A DNA stretch of 64,000 nucleotides from Owenia fusiformis (lineage: Eukaryota; Annelida; Polychaeta; Sabellida; Oweniidae). Location of the stretch: positions 32,956,151 to 33,020,150 of the forward strand of contig CAIIXF020000003.1 in the NCBI GenBank assembly GCA_903813345.2, read 5' to 3'. Below the pieces are notes generated by a model. That model was not told the origin of the DNA and made no database searches. It worked only from the letters and a program-made list of their open reading frames with translations. The position numbers were made by a program, and so were the translations under genes. Of the stretch, positions 22,301-33,653 are shown piece by piece. Positions within the stretch are counted from its first letter, which is position 1. Every line of letters starts with the position of its first letter.

Positions 22301-25300
22301 CAAATATAGTTTTGGGGGAAAATAAAAGTCTTCTATAGACTATCCTTTATTTTATTCAGCGATCTTGTTTTGCACTACCTTGTCTATGATTTGTACCTCA
22401 GTTTCGAACTGCAAGGGAACTCATTATAATCGTAAAGATCACTTGATCTCATTATAGTAGTAAACACCGTCCAATTTTTTACCCCTTTGGGCTATGCATT
22501 TTAGATCACTATCTAACCACTATCATGTGCATGATAATTCAAATTCCAACCTTTGGTATAATCAGAGTTGGTTATTTTCCACTGGACATGCAGTTACATG
22601 TATGATTGATATAACTCTGTACAACCAGTCACAGTCTTTCCAATGGGTGTAAAATTGTATTATTACCACCTTGCCGGGCCAGTTCTAGGGGTTTTAGTGC
22701 TAGTTTAGAAGGCATTCAATTTACTATATCGACCTGAGAAATGTGTGACGTCATAGTGGTGGTCCATATGGACCTGAGACTATATGGACCGGTCTAGAAT
22801 ATATTCTGGACCGGCAGTTTTTCCCCGGGAAATTAGATATCGTTCAGTGCATAAGCTTTTCTTGCTATTTCAGCCCTGGTCGTTAACGGTGGTAATAATA
22901 CTAATAACGTCATTTCTGCGAGCAATATAGTGAAATATCGTTCCAATATTTCACTATATTGCCCTTAGAAATGACGTTATTGTGCTATTAATCAGTTAAA
23001 GGTCCCATATAAAGTTTAAACCACTTTGGCTTATATTTTTGTCTTATCCAATGTTATCAAAGCGTGAAATGTGAAACTTTTTATTAATTTCAAAAATGTT
23101 TTTGAAGGACTTTTTGTTTAAAATATCGTGAATTTATTTAAAACTAACTTTAAGAGGTCACACTTATCTTTTAAAGCAATAATTCACACCGATGCATAGC
23201 AATCATCCTCACTTGTTTTTTGCCGACAAAATCAAGAAAATTTTATATACTCTACTTTATATACTCAACCGGCCAAGTATTAACAGTACAAAAGGGAGAA
23301 AAAATCCACCAGGTCCATAATTCTACATGTTCACGTACAAGTTTAAAAAACGTGTATCTTAAATTAATGTAGAACTACGCCTTTGTACCAGAGACACACT
23401 TTCATAGGTGCGTCTCTACAATGAAACACAATAACGAGAATTGCAACTTTAGGATCTTGAAAAAAGTTGCAATATCCTTCCTGGTTAGAATCGGTTTCCA
23501 TGTACAACTAAAACACTATATAAAACTAGACAATGGCAACTCCGGGGAGTAGCAAATCCCAACGAACAAAATATCAATTACCGAATTCCAATCAATTATA
23601 CTCATTACTTTGGTTAAAATTGAAAAATTTAGATTTTAAAATTACGAATTCCTGCAAAGCAGCCATTTTGAATTTTCTGAGGTACAAATCTTAAGAATAA
23701 TACCATGATTGTGATGTTCTCCAAAATTCCTTCAATTTGAGTATAATATAGCCATACTTTGAAGGGATCGAAAAATTATTGCGAAATCGTACATTAGACG
23801 GCCATTTTGAATTTTACAAGGCTCGAATCAGAAAAAAGATACAATATTTGCAATCTACTCTTAATTGCCTTTCATTTGAGTATAATAAAGCTATACTTCA
23901 CTATACGTCTTCCTGACCCCCCATACACGGCCCCTGGGGGTCAGGATGAAAAACACGGAATATATGTGAAATAGATAAGTGTTGTGAATATACTACCAAA
24001 ATTTCAAACAATAATATTAATTACTTTGGTTTAGAATGAAAAATTTATGATTTTTGCGAAAAAGTGCCATCATTTTTAAAGCGGCGGCCATCTTGAAAAA
24101 AATTTTTTTTGTGTAAAACTATTCACCAATATACATCTTTCCACTAAATATGAAGAAAATCTGTCTACTTGTATTTGAGTTATCTTCCGGACGGACAGAC
24201 GGACGGACGGACGGACTGACAGACTGACGGACTGACGGACGGACGGAGGGCTTCACTATATCCCTACCGAACTTCGTTCGTTGGGATAATAACTATCTAT
24301 ACACCATCAATGCAAATATATGCTCTCTTCCATTCTGATACTCATGGCATCTTTCTGTTTCACCTGAAACAAAATACCAGCACCAGTCCTGTTACTTTTG
24401 GAACAGCCTGTTTGTCACCACTTCTGGCAATGTCTGGAGGTGGTAAAAACTAAAATGAATCTGATATTCACATAATCACAAGTGAATCATTTATTAATAC
24501 ATCACTCTCATTTTAATAATGACAATTCTAGATTTTGATTTATATCAAAAGTGTTCAATTCAACAGGTGCATTTGGATTTGTGAAATGCAACCTGTGTAA
24601 GGGTAAGTTATCTTATAAAAGGTAAATGTCATTCTATATAAGTTGCCCTAGTCATTCCACAGTTCCAGGTGTTATTTTGTGGAGCCCATGTCTTGCCACA
24701 TCACACGTGGAAATGACTTTGACAAACCTTGGACATCTATCTTTCAGTCCATGGACTCTAAAATAACAAGAATTTGCATTGTCGGGAGCGTAAAATTGGT
24801 TATTTTGAATGCCGCCTCTTGTATTTTTCATCTGCCCCTTGTACACAAAGTTACTGAAACCACTGTGCTGGTTTGAAAAGCATGTATTTTAAAATTGAAT
24901 CATTCTAACACTGATCAAATCTTTCTGTCTCACTAGAAACATGATTATCGTGGCTAAGAAGAAAATAAAATGTCTTTGTTTATCATAATGAGTATTTTCA
25001 TTTCAAATACAAACCAAAAGGTGTTTTAAGGTCTACTTACTTCCTTCATAAAACACCTATGTCACTTGTCTCTCTTTTATTAATTTAACTTTGGCTAATT
25101 TAATATTGTAGGTCAAATTCCAAGCATTGAGGCCTTCAGATCTCTATGCACCAAATGGCCTGGAGGCCAAAGGCTGACATTTATAGTTCATGTAAAAAAC
25201 TATTTCTAAACTTTATTCAAACACCCATATATTATGCATTCTGATTTGTTATAAAGAGACCCTCTCAATCTAATGCTCATGAGACGTCTGCTCTTTTCCA

Positions 25301-28300
25301 AAGGTAGTCCACATAGGGGTAAATTCTGTATATTATTGAGAAACACAACATCCCATTTCATTCCAAATAGGAAAATTCTAGTCACACTCAAAACCTTTGT
25401 GTCCCATAAACCCATAATATATTGCATAGAGACCCATAAACCCATAATATATTGCATAGAGACCCATAATATATTGCATAGAGACCCATAAACCCATAAT
25501 ATATTGCATAGAGACCCATAATATATTGCACAGAGACCCATAAACCCATAATATATTGCATAGAGACCCATAATATATTGCACAGAGACCCATAAACCCA
25601 TAATATATTGCATAGAAACCCATAAACCCATAATATATTGCATAGAGACCTATAAACCCATAATATATTGCATAGAGACCCATAATATATTGCATAGAGA
25701 CCCATAAACCCATAATATATTGCATAGAGACCAATAAACCCATAATATATTGCATAGAGACCCATAAACCCATAATATATTGCATAGAGAACCATAAACC
25801 CATAATATATTGCATAGAGACCCATAAACCCATAATATATTGCATAGAGACCCATAAACCCATAACATATTGCATAGAGACCAATAAACCCATAATATAT
25901 TGCACAGAGACCCATAAACCCATAATATATTGCATAGAGACCTATAAACCCATAATATATTGCATAGAGACCCATAAACCCATAATATATTGCATAGAGA
26001 CCCATACCCATTTTATCATTTATTTCTATATTTAACTCTACATTAAAGAAAGGTCTCCAGAAATATAGCATCTGTTTTTTTGTTACCCAAGGTAGTATAT
26101 TATATTGCTTGGTTATAAAGGTACTTACTAGGAGGTTAACTTGCTTGATTATAATGGTACCTACTAGTAGATTATATTGCTTGCTTATAATGGTTCTTTT
26201 GGTACTTACTAGTAGATTATATTGTTTGGTAATAATGGTACTTTGGTACTTACTAGTAGATTATATTGCTTGGTTATAATGGTACTTTGGTACTTACTAG
26301 TAGATTATATTGTTTGGTAATAATGGTACTTTGGTACTTACTAGTAGATTATATTGCTTGGTAATAATATCCTGCGACTCAGCTATTGTCTTATAGAGTG
26401 AGAACCCAGGTCGCGGAATGAGTATATTTTGCCCTGGTTCCGCCAGAACCGATATACACATCTCTATGGCTCCTGAGCAACCGCTCGCAAATATCACATC
26501 CTGGAATGAAAAATAATTATAATTCAGTTAAATGTGATTCAAAACAAGGCTGGGGCAAATAGCCATTGCCTTAAAAAACATTTATTTCAAATTCAGTAGA
26601 ACCTGTGTAAATGGAATACCTTTGGTACAAAGGGATGTTCCATTTCACAGGTTTTATTGTACATGGGCTTATACGAGTATAATGTCCTCTGATTTGTAGT
26701 ATATACTAGAATATATCATTTTACAGTTCATGTGTTTCACTGATTAGAGAGCACAAAAAATTTAAAATAATTTATTCACAAATTGTTCAAAAATAAATAA
26801 ATTGTTACTAGAATGGCAGGAGATTCACACTTAAAAAACTTTTTAAATGTCAAATATTTTTGAAAAATGTCTAAAACAACATATTATTTGAATAATATAA
26901 ATCATTTCAGACTTCCCCTAGGGCCATCAATTAAGTTTGTAACATATGTTAGTTAACTTATTTTGAGAGGATTCTTATTTTTAGATTGGAGGTGTGGTTG
27001 TGGAGAGTTTTGTTATTATATGACCGAGGATATTGGATGACCTTTAAATCACACGTAAGAGAAAAACAAAATATAATTGAAATATTACAAGTACAGCTGT
27101 ACTGTAACAATGCAGTTCATAAAGTACTTACTCTAATATTTTAATGAAAAGTGAAACTCAAGTCGCAATGTAACATCATTATAACAGCAATCTCATTCAA
27201 TGATTTATACATGTTCAACACAATTAAGAAGTTGACATGTGAAAAATTGAGTAAATACAAAAATCAATGAAATAAGCCAACAGAATTTTCATTGGGAAAA
27301 AGGCTAATAATCACGCTGAGAACGTAGCCTACGTGCATTACTTAAACAAAAATCAAAGCAAACAAAATGTTTTTAGTATGCCTTTCATTGTGATATTTAA
27401 CTGCATATAATGGAACTTCAAGGTTAAGACCAACAAACATTATATTAAATCAATATTCCGAATGTCATACTTTCATATGTTGATCAATAAATATGATCAA
27501 TGCATTATGTTATAACAATCTATACATAACTGAGTTCAATCTGCGGTCACAGACCCCATGAATAAAATAGCAAGGCCCATCTTCAAAAATAATTATCAAC
27601 TTAAAAAGGATACCAAAAAGGAAAATTTTACAGGAAATTTAACTTTTTTATCAATCTCTTGAATCTCTGGCTCTGAAATCAGTTTGAACCCAGAAACCAC
27701 ACCAAGACATGATGCTCTACCCAGTGAAATTATTCGGCAGAGATAATTTCTACATATTTAAAAAAAAATTTTTTGTATAAATTGGATGTAAATTGTCCAA
27801 ATTGAAGCAAATTTAGTGCAAAGTTTGTGACAGACTACCACATTAATTTTTTAACATATGATATTTCTCTAAATTCTCTAAAGTTGTTCAAATGAAGAAC
27901 AACACTGATTTCAAGTTAATTCCATGCGTTTCCAAATGTTGCTCTATATGCATATATAATAAGTCACTGACGGCTATATCTGTACTACATCTTCAAGCAT
28001 GCAAATATATTAAATATATTGTACTTGCACCAAGGAAAATATCAAATCTAAAGTAGATAATCCAATTTAATCTTTTCAATAATCAGTCCAAACAGATTAG
28101 CAGTTAAACATACATGTAAACTGCAGCTGTTAAAAGTGAGCTAAAAGGCTGGTAATTCTGCACATGTTTAGAAATGTGTTCTGATATTTTGGAAACAATT
28201 ATGTAATATCATTTACATAACCAGGACTTTCAGGGCCGTCAGATGGGGGGGTGCGATGGGTGCGACCGCACCCCCCTTTGTCACCCCACAAAAAAAATTT

Positions 28301-31300
28301 GAAAAAAAATTTTTTTTTTGAAAAATATTTTTTTTGTAATTTTTTTTTCATTGACTCATACACTTTGAAAGTACCCAGAAAGCACCAAATAACATCTTAA
28401 AATTGAAAAATTTTCTAGGGGTATTGGCCACCCCTCACACCCCCACAAAACAATGGAAAGTTCTTTTATTTTAGTGTTTTGTCTCAGACACTTTTAAAGT
28501 GCCCAGACATCATCAAATAGCTCCTTGATATAGTTAGTGTTTCTGGGGGACTTGCTCCCCCTCTTGCATCTTGCACTTGCCCCCCCCCCCACTCTGGCGC
28601 CCCCCCCCCCTCTGGCGCCCCCCCCTTGACCCCCCCCCAAAAAAAAATTGTGATTTTCTCAAATTCTTTAATTGACTCATACACTTTGAAAGTGCCCAGA
28701 AAGCACCAAAAAGCGTCGTAAAATTGTAAAATTTTCTAGGGGAAGTGGGCCACCCCTCACACCCCAAACAAAACAATGGAAAGTTCTAAATTTATTTTAG
28801 TGTTTTGTCTCAGACACTTTTAAATTGCCCAGACATCATCAAATAGCTCGATCCTTGATAAAGTTAATGATTCTGGAAGACTAACACTTACTCGTCCTCT
28901 GGCATCCCCACTCCACCTCCCCCTCTGGCAGCCCCCCCCCCCTTAACACCCCAAAAAGTGCCCAGAAAGCACCAAATAGCATCTTAAAATTGTAAAATTT
29001 TCTTGGGAAATAGGCACTTTTAGGCACAGACACTTTTAAACTGCCCAAACTTCATCGATTAGCACCTTGATATTGTAAATTTTGATATGGGGGACAAACA
29101 CTTGCTCCCCCTCTGGCACCCCAGCCCCACCTCCCCCTCTGGCACCCCTCCCCCCTTTGACACCCCCAAAATTTGAAAAAAATTGTGATTGTTTTTCAAT
29201 GTTTTTATTGACTAATACACTTTAAAAGTGCCCAGAAGCACCAAATACCATCTTTAAATTGTAAAATTTTCTAGGAGAGTTAGCCATCCCTCACATCCCC
29301 CACAAAACAAAAGAAAATATTCTGAATTTCATGTATTGTCTCAGACATTTTTTAAGTGCCCAGACATCATCAAATAGCACCTTGATATGGTCAATGTTTC
29401 TGGGGGACAACCCCTTGCGCCCCTACTGGCACCCCACCCCACTTCACCCTCTCATCCTCTTTGACACCCCTAAAAGAATTTGAAAAAAAAATTCACATTT
29501 TTCTTATTGACTCATATCGCACAGGCGTACCAGATGGTTGCAAATTCGCTCCAAATACAACCAAATTTCAAAATTTTCCTGGGGGGAGAACCCCCAGACC
29601 CCCTAGGCCCTGAATGCTCAGTTTTTTATTCACTCAACTCTTATTCCCGTGGTGGTTGCGTACTACTTAGAAACTTACACTTTGAAAGTGCCCAGAAAGC
29701 ACCAAATAGCATCTCAAAACTGTAAAATTTTCTAGGGGGAGTGGACCACTCCTCATACCCCCCACAAAACAATTGGAACGTTTGGAAGTTGCATTTGTTA
29801 ATTCCAAACCAATATAGGGAGTAACTGACCCCCCCCCTCTGTCTTACGCGATTTGATTACGCGGCAAAAAAATGACAATTTTATATTCTCTTTAGTAAGC
29901 TAAAAACCGCACCCCCCTTGGAGAAAAGTGTCTTACGGGCCTGACTTTAGTGGTTTAAATGGGGGTAGATGGTATCTTTTAGACCAGTAAATATTCACAA
30001 AAGTAATTTTTTCACCAGAGAGTTTTTTTAAAAGGGAGATGATATTAGGAGTATAGGATACTCTCTAGGCATTTCCAGATATAGGCAGGATATAACAAAT
30101 GTGACACAAATAGCCATAAAAACAGTTGGTTCAAGTTGGATCATCTTAGGCTACATTCTGTATGTACATGTATCTCCTACCTTAGATGTGAGGGGAGCCT
30201 CTTCACATGTGTAATATGCTGCAACTGCTGCTCTAGATTTCTCATACCCTACAATGACAGAAAATAATTACATGTACAATACTGTATATAAATAAGGCTA
30301 TATAGCATCTTTGGCTAAAAGTGATTATTTTCAGTTCTAGACTATTATATGGATTAACATGCAAAATGTCATCACCTGCCATTTGTTGCAGATGCCAACA
30401 GGCTTTAATAAGTGATCCAAAAGGAGATTTCAAATTCCAGCCAATCAGAACACAATATTTAACATGCATTCTAATTCTATAGTTTACCCTCATCAATTTC
30501 ATAATTAATGAAATTAATTGCCCTCATCAAATTCGTATTTTAAGTTTGGCAGATAAGTGAAAAACTGGTGGAACCATAATGATTAGCCAGCATGAATAGG
30601 TGCTTATGCAGGTCAAAACAATGATAGGTAAAACTTTGAAAAGCCCTTGCAAAAAAGGTTTCTGGTTGAATTTCAATATTTTTCTTTATTGATGCCGTAC
30701 AAATCTTTTGCAAAATGTAAAATAATCCAATCACATGACTCAAAGAACTGAATTCTGGGTACCAACTTCATTCAACGTCTTAATACAAGAGATTTTTGCA
30801 GAAAATCATCTTCAATAACGTAGATGCGAGTAGGTATTTACCAGTTTCACCACCAGGTGGCTCGTTCGGGTCAGATAGCATGGCAGGTATAGCAGAAAGT
30901 TCCCTTTAAATTCAATTACATTTGTTTTAGTGGTTCAATTTTCATATAACCCTTATATATCTAATAGTTATGCAAATTGAACTATGTCCAGTAAAAGAAA
31001 ATGTTATTTGTCCAATACAAGAAAAGATATTTCACTTTTTGTGATTTTGTAACATTGGGTCTATGGGGAATTAACCCGAACGTAAATCAAGATTATGTCT
31101 ACTCGCATCTAGTCTATTCATTGAGCCCTGGGTTTAAATCATAAGTTATTTATAATTAATGGATCATCACCAAAATATTGCATATTTCCATAAATCTGAT
31201 TCATTTATCTATCCACATGAAAATAATTTGAAATGAGTAATTTTGCTGTATGAAAAATGCAACTTTCACTGATAAAGTGAATTGGAAGTCTCTTTGAGAG

Positions 31301-33653
31301 ATATAACCCTTGAAATTTTTTCTTTCCCATTTTTATATGAAAAACTCTCAAACTTGACTACAGAAAGATGAAAATATGAAAATTTTAAAGTACATTTGTA
31401 CTCGGCTAATGTTATAAATACCTTTATTTGATTATACAAACATATCTCACTCTCTCGGACATATAAAACTGATTTATTTCTGCCTCAGATGTAGCTAAAC
31501 AAGGGATGGATGGTGTCAAAAATAATGAAAACTAAATCAGTTTTGCTTGGGGAAGGGGTAAATGACAATTTTGCTTTGTAAAATTTTGATATTTGTGAAA
31601 TGATGCTTTCAAAACAATATAATCTTATATAAAACTTATAATCAAATTATTCAATGCTTAAGTATTTCATGGCAACTGTAGTGAAAAAATCATTCTAATA
31701 ATAATTCTGAATAAAGTTTCAAGGCTTTTCAAGTTCATTGATCTGTTCAGTGATGTACTTCTGCTATAGTTAACAGATTGATCAGTTCCTTTACAGAATG
31801 CATATTGCTGGCTTGAAAATAGAGATGTGAATATAAGTACGGGCTAACACTAAGATTATTCAACTATTCACCCCTTTGCTTAAAATAACCTGTTATTGAG
31901 ATAAAGCACAAATAGTTGTACTTGTAATCAAGGAGGATTGGCTCCCAGAGTGCAACATCGATATTCTGTCCCATATATGGAAATGTCGTGATTCAAAATT
32001 TGAATTCAAACAGCCGCCATTTTGTTCACTTCAACATTTGAATGGTGAATTTTGGTCTTATTCCTAAACGTAAAATTCCAAAACTCACAAGAAATGATCG
32101 AGATATTGGTTCGAATCTTTTGGACTGTTTATTTTGAACTTATAGTCGGTAATAATTTCCGAAAATAACGACATTTCGACGTTTTCATTGTTGGAAAATA
32201 TCGATTGTCGATCCTGGGAGCCAATCCTCCTTGACTTGTAATGAATGAACATCATATCTGCCAAATACAGAAAGTTCATAAATTATTCCTTACAATTCTT
32301 TCAAAATTTTTTTCAAATATGTCAAATGATTTTCCTCTAAAATATAGCAGGGATATTTCTGAATATTTGTAGTTTGGGTTTAAAAACTATTTTACAGGTC
32401 AAAAATAAAAAAGTACATGTAGTACAAAATATTTTGGACCCCAATCTCATGATGTGCAGGTAAAATAGTGTTCACTAACCTACAGATGGAGCATATCCAT
32501 TGTTCTTTTCACTTTTGGCACTTTTGATGACTGCGTCTGTTATTTCTGTTGCAAGTGGATGGTTTCCAAATACAGTTGGATCACCTAAGAAAAAATAAAT
32601 ACAGTATGATCAGCTTATGAACCATATAGATACAGTTTGATTAAGAAATTACAGGATGATCACCACAAGAATTACAAATACACTACACCGTGCTAAATTC
32701 AATGACCCGTGTGGGATTTAACCACGAATCACGCAATCTTTAGTATACCAATGGTATTTCAACTAGAATTATAAAAGCCCATGGTATACCTCTCTGTAAC
32801 TAAACTTAAGAAACTCTATAACTAAACTTATGAAACTCTGTAACTAAACTTATGAAACTCTGTAACAAAACTTATGAAACTCTGTAACTAAACTTAAGAA
32901 ACTCTATAACTAAACTTATGAAACTCTGTAACTAAACTTATGAAACTCTGTAACAAAACTTATGAAACTCTGTAACTAAACTTATGAAACTCTATAACTA
33001 AACTTATGAAACTCTGTAACTAAACTTATGTAACTCTGTAACTTATGTAACTGTGCTAGAGTCCATTTCACTGCTTCATTTCGTCAGTAGAACGGCAAAA
33101 ATAAGAAATTGGGAGACCATTGTGTAATAATATATGGAAAAGTATATTCATAATGTACATGAATGACATTTGTATATTTCAGATTTTAAGTTTTTTGAGC
33201 AATAAGCCTGTGCCGTCTTGTAATTTGAAGAATTTCAGCCATGTTAATCTTATTGAAAATAACATGGCAGAGAAACATCCAAATATAAGAGGCCACACAC
33301 TTTATAAGCCAAACTAGAAGCAATCCAAGATATACAAATGTCATTCATGTACATTATGAATATACTTTTCCATATATTATTGCACAATGGTCTCCCAATT
33401 TCTTATTTTTGCCGTTCTACTGACGAAATGAAGCAGTGAAATGGACTCTAGTGTTATACTGGCAACTTTTAAGATAGTTAATTGGTTCACAAATACACAT
33501 ACCTATTGATAATGCAATCATTTGTTTGGACGGATTTGGTGTCAATTTCATTCCATCCACGATCTTTCGGATAGGATTGTGGGTATTTTTTGCAATTCTT
33601 GTTGCTGGAATGTTCCATGCTGCTTTCCTTTTTCGTCCAGTAGGTTGGTCCAT
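16170..33653 (-). CDS. TAT: Tyrosine aminotransferase (10 coding exons, complete)
   Basis: Pyridoxal-phosphate enzyme that transfers the amino group of tyrosine to 2-oxoglutarate, the first step of tyrosine breakdown in the cytosol. Coding exons, 5' to 3' on the minus strand: 33653-33503, 32584-32480, 30248-30181, 26500-26342, 19931-19740, 19321-19169, 18864-18736, 17770-17687, 16738-16640 and 16355-16170. All have GT/AG borders and consistent phase, giving 1326 bp or 441 residues, against about 454 in mammals; the difference is at the N-terminus. Family landmarks: N191-P192 in NPSNPCGS, D219 and Y222 in IADEIYADF, the Schiff-base lysine K252 in [15 protein letters not shown], and the carboxylate-binding arginine R389 in FFRVVLTVP. 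No break or missing residue was found. Introns are rich in repeats. A non-coding first exon may lie beyond the Gypsy insertion (see 52690). Confidence 0.95.
16640..16738 (-). CDS. TAT: TAT coding exon 9
   Basis: 33 codons between acceptor TTCTCTAG and donor ACA|GTGAGT. Contains [11 protein letters not shown] and [10 protein letters not shown], both characteristic of the family's C-terminal domain. Confidence 0.95.
16820..17490. repeat. Dispersed repeat copies in TAT intron 8
   Basis: Related copies lie around 16810-17030 and 17365-17500, with further ones at 19560-19710 and 30350-30405. They share CCATTTGTTACAGATGCC, CCACAAAAAAGTTGGA and a terminal TATGTCACCACTTCTG segment. In the second copy the end folds back on itself (GTCACCACTTCTGGTGGTGAC). 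The class is unknown. Confidence 0.55.
17687..17770 (-). CDS. TAT: TAT coding exon 8
   Basis: 28 codons between TATTTCAG and ATG|GTAAGT. Contains [16 protein letters not shown], a diagnostic stretch of tyrosine aminotransferases. Confidence 0.95.
18736..18864 (-). CDS. TAT: TAT coding exon 7
   Basis: 43 codons, acceptor ATTTTAG, donor AAG|GTAAAC. Contains [17 protein letters not shown], part of the conserved large domain. Confidence 0.95.
19169..19321 (-). CDS. TAT: TAT coding exon 6 (PLP lysine)
   Basis: 51 codons, acceptor GTTTAG, donor GAG|GTATGA. Carries [18 protein letters not shown], with the lysine that forms the Schiff base with pyridoxal phosphate. Confidence 0.95.
19740..19931 (-). 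CDS. TAT: TAT coding exon 5
   Basis: 64 codons, acceptor TTTACAG, donor TTT|GTAAGT. Carries NPSNPCGS and [10 protein letters not shown], the cofactor-ring contacts. Confidence 0.95.
19975..20162. repeat. Degenerate repeat rich in GTGTTCA motifs
   Basis: Repeated GTGTTCA/TGAACAC phrases, ending in CTGGTTTAACTGTA, which resembles the CAGTAAAACC-type ends seen at 60793-61068. Probably a decayed inverted-repeat element. Confidence 0.35.
21575..22050. mobile_element. Mariner-like non-autonomous element (476 bp)
   Basis: Terminal inverted repeats of about 39 bp. The left end begins CAGGGTGTCCCGAAAG and the right end finishes CTTTCGGGACATCCTG. Both are flanked by TA, as expected for the Tc1/mariner superfamily. 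The interior (about 21720-21810) carries the CAAACTGCGYGC motif and a GACGGGGAGGACACGA stretch shared with the element at 366-1466. No transposase remains. Confidence 0.75.
22753..22983. repeat. Cluster of hairpins, including a long perfect-stem palindrome
   Basis: GGTCCATATGGACC and CCGGTCTAGAATATATTC.TGGACCGG palindromes are followed by arms 22903-22939 and 22947-22981. The arms pair as AATAACGTCATTTCT with AGAAATGACGTTATT and as GCAATATAGTGAAATAT with its complement, with a 7-base loop. Likely part of a foldback element. Confidence 0.7.
24187..24300. repeat. GACGGACGG minisatellite and element tail
   Basis: About 60 bp of GACGGACG/GACTGACG tandem repeats, then CTTCACTATATCCCTACCGA and a GAACTTCGTTCG palindrome. 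This arrangement is common at the ends of invertebrate interspersed elements. The upstream AT-rich DNA (22990-24180) probably belongs to the same element. Confidence 0.6.
25398..26008. repeat. 30-bp satellite array in TAT intron 4
   Basis: More than 20 head-to-tail copies of a 30-bp unit (GAGACCCATAAACCCATAAT plus ATATTGCATA). Several are 22-bp variants lacking one ATAAACCC. Thirty is divisible by three and the unit has no minus-strand stop, so long meaningless ORFs appear in several frames. Confidence 0.95.
26095..26345 (-). repeat. Tandem copies of the TAT exon 4 donor site
   Basis: From 26345 leftwards, a 44-bp unit containing the last 14 or so exonic bases and the GTAAGTACC donor is repeated three times nearly perfectly (26205-26345). 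Further diverged copies continue to about 26095. Each copy keeps ATAATCTACTAGTAAGT, a usable 5' splice site. Confidence 0.85.
26342..26500 (-). CDS. TAT: TAT coding exon 4
   Basis: 53 codons, acceptor CATTCCAG, donor CTA|GTAAGT. Contains [12 protein letters not shown] and [10 protein letters not shown], the phosphate-binding region. The exon end and its donor are repeated several times just downstream (see 26095-26345). Confidence 0.95.
26594..26659. mobile_element. Short inverted-repeat element, CAGTARAACC type
   Basis: About 66 bp with mirror-image ends CAGTAGAACCTGTG / CACAGGTTTTATTG, enclosing GGAATACC.../...TGTTCC. Same family style as 60793-61068 and 63633-63788. Confidence 0.5.
28210..29960. 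repeat. Tandemly repeated family, about 260-460 bp spacing, with C-runs
   Basis: At least five copies of ACTTTGAAAGTGCCCAGAAAG (near 28365, 28682, 28960, 29218 and 29680) alternate with GTGCCCAGACATCATCAAAT (28490, 28815, 29345) and C-runs of up to 10. The left end is a near-palindrome (GGTGCGATGGGTGCGACCGC). It lies within TAT intron 3 and codes for nothing. Confidence 0.75.
30181..30248 (-). CDS. TAT: TAT coding exon 3
   Basis: 68 bp, acceptor CATTGTAG, donor AAG|GTAGGA. Completes the split Gly and continues [19 protein letters not shown]. Confidence 0.93.
30821..31111. mobile_element. Inverted-repeat element (291 bp) in TAT intron 2
   Basis: 13-bp ends TAGATGCGAGTAG / CTACTCGCATCTA. Its interior (30845-31060) is an inverted relative of 3010-3222. 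No clear target duplication was found. Confidence 0.55.
31929..32233. mobile_element. Inverted-repeat element with 9-bp target duplication, copy 2
   Basis: Ends CAAGGAGGATTGGCTCCCAG / CTGGGAGCCAATCCTCCTTG are perfect inverted repeats of 20 bp. They are flanked by ACTTGTAAT on both sides (31920-31928 and 32234-32242). Same family and orientation as 15538-15832, and the better preserved of the two. Confidence 0.85.
32480..32584 (-). CDS. TAT: TAT coding exon 2
   Basis: 105 bp, acceptor TTTCTTAG, donor GTAG|GTTAGT, phase 1 on both sides. Contains [15 protein letters not shown] and NNGYAPSVG, strongly family-specific. Confidence 0.95.
32795..33052. repeat. 22-bp tandem array in TAT intron 1
   Basis: About eleven copies of AACTCTGTAACTAAACTTAT plus GA, with A/T and G/A variants, ending against the foldback element at 33056. 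Confidence 0.9.
33056..33451. mobile_element. Foldback element with about 120-bp inverted repeats
   Basis: 33056-33178 and 33334-33451 are near-perfect reverse complements (ends CTAGAGTCCATTTCACTG / CAGTGAAATGGACTCTAG) around a 155-bp centre. It lies in TAT intron 1, about 50 bp from coding exon 1. Target duplications are not obvious. A 65-codon ORF inside is not supported as a gene. Confidence 0.8.
33503..33653 (-). CDS. TAT: TAT coding exon 1 (start codon)
   Basis: Starts at ATG 33653-33651 and encodes 50 residues plus one base, ending ATAG|GTATGT. Contains [17 protein letters not shown] and [13 protein letters not shown] good acceptor (TTATTTTTTTAG) ends at 33691, 37 bp before the ATG, so this is probably the second exon of the mRNA. 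Confidence 0.92.

Noticed and set aside
25206-26071. Long minus-strand ORFs rich in repeated MQYIMGL / YAIYYGF peptides
   Set aside because: Produced by a stop-free 30-bp satellite; they shift frame with 22-bp variants and have no start or splice context.
28484-28776. Gly/Arg-rich minus-strand ORFs
   Set aside because: Reading of C-runs in a tandem repeat family.
33120-33317. 65-codon ORF in the foldback element
   Set aside because: Starts inside one inverted arm and lacks transposase motifs.
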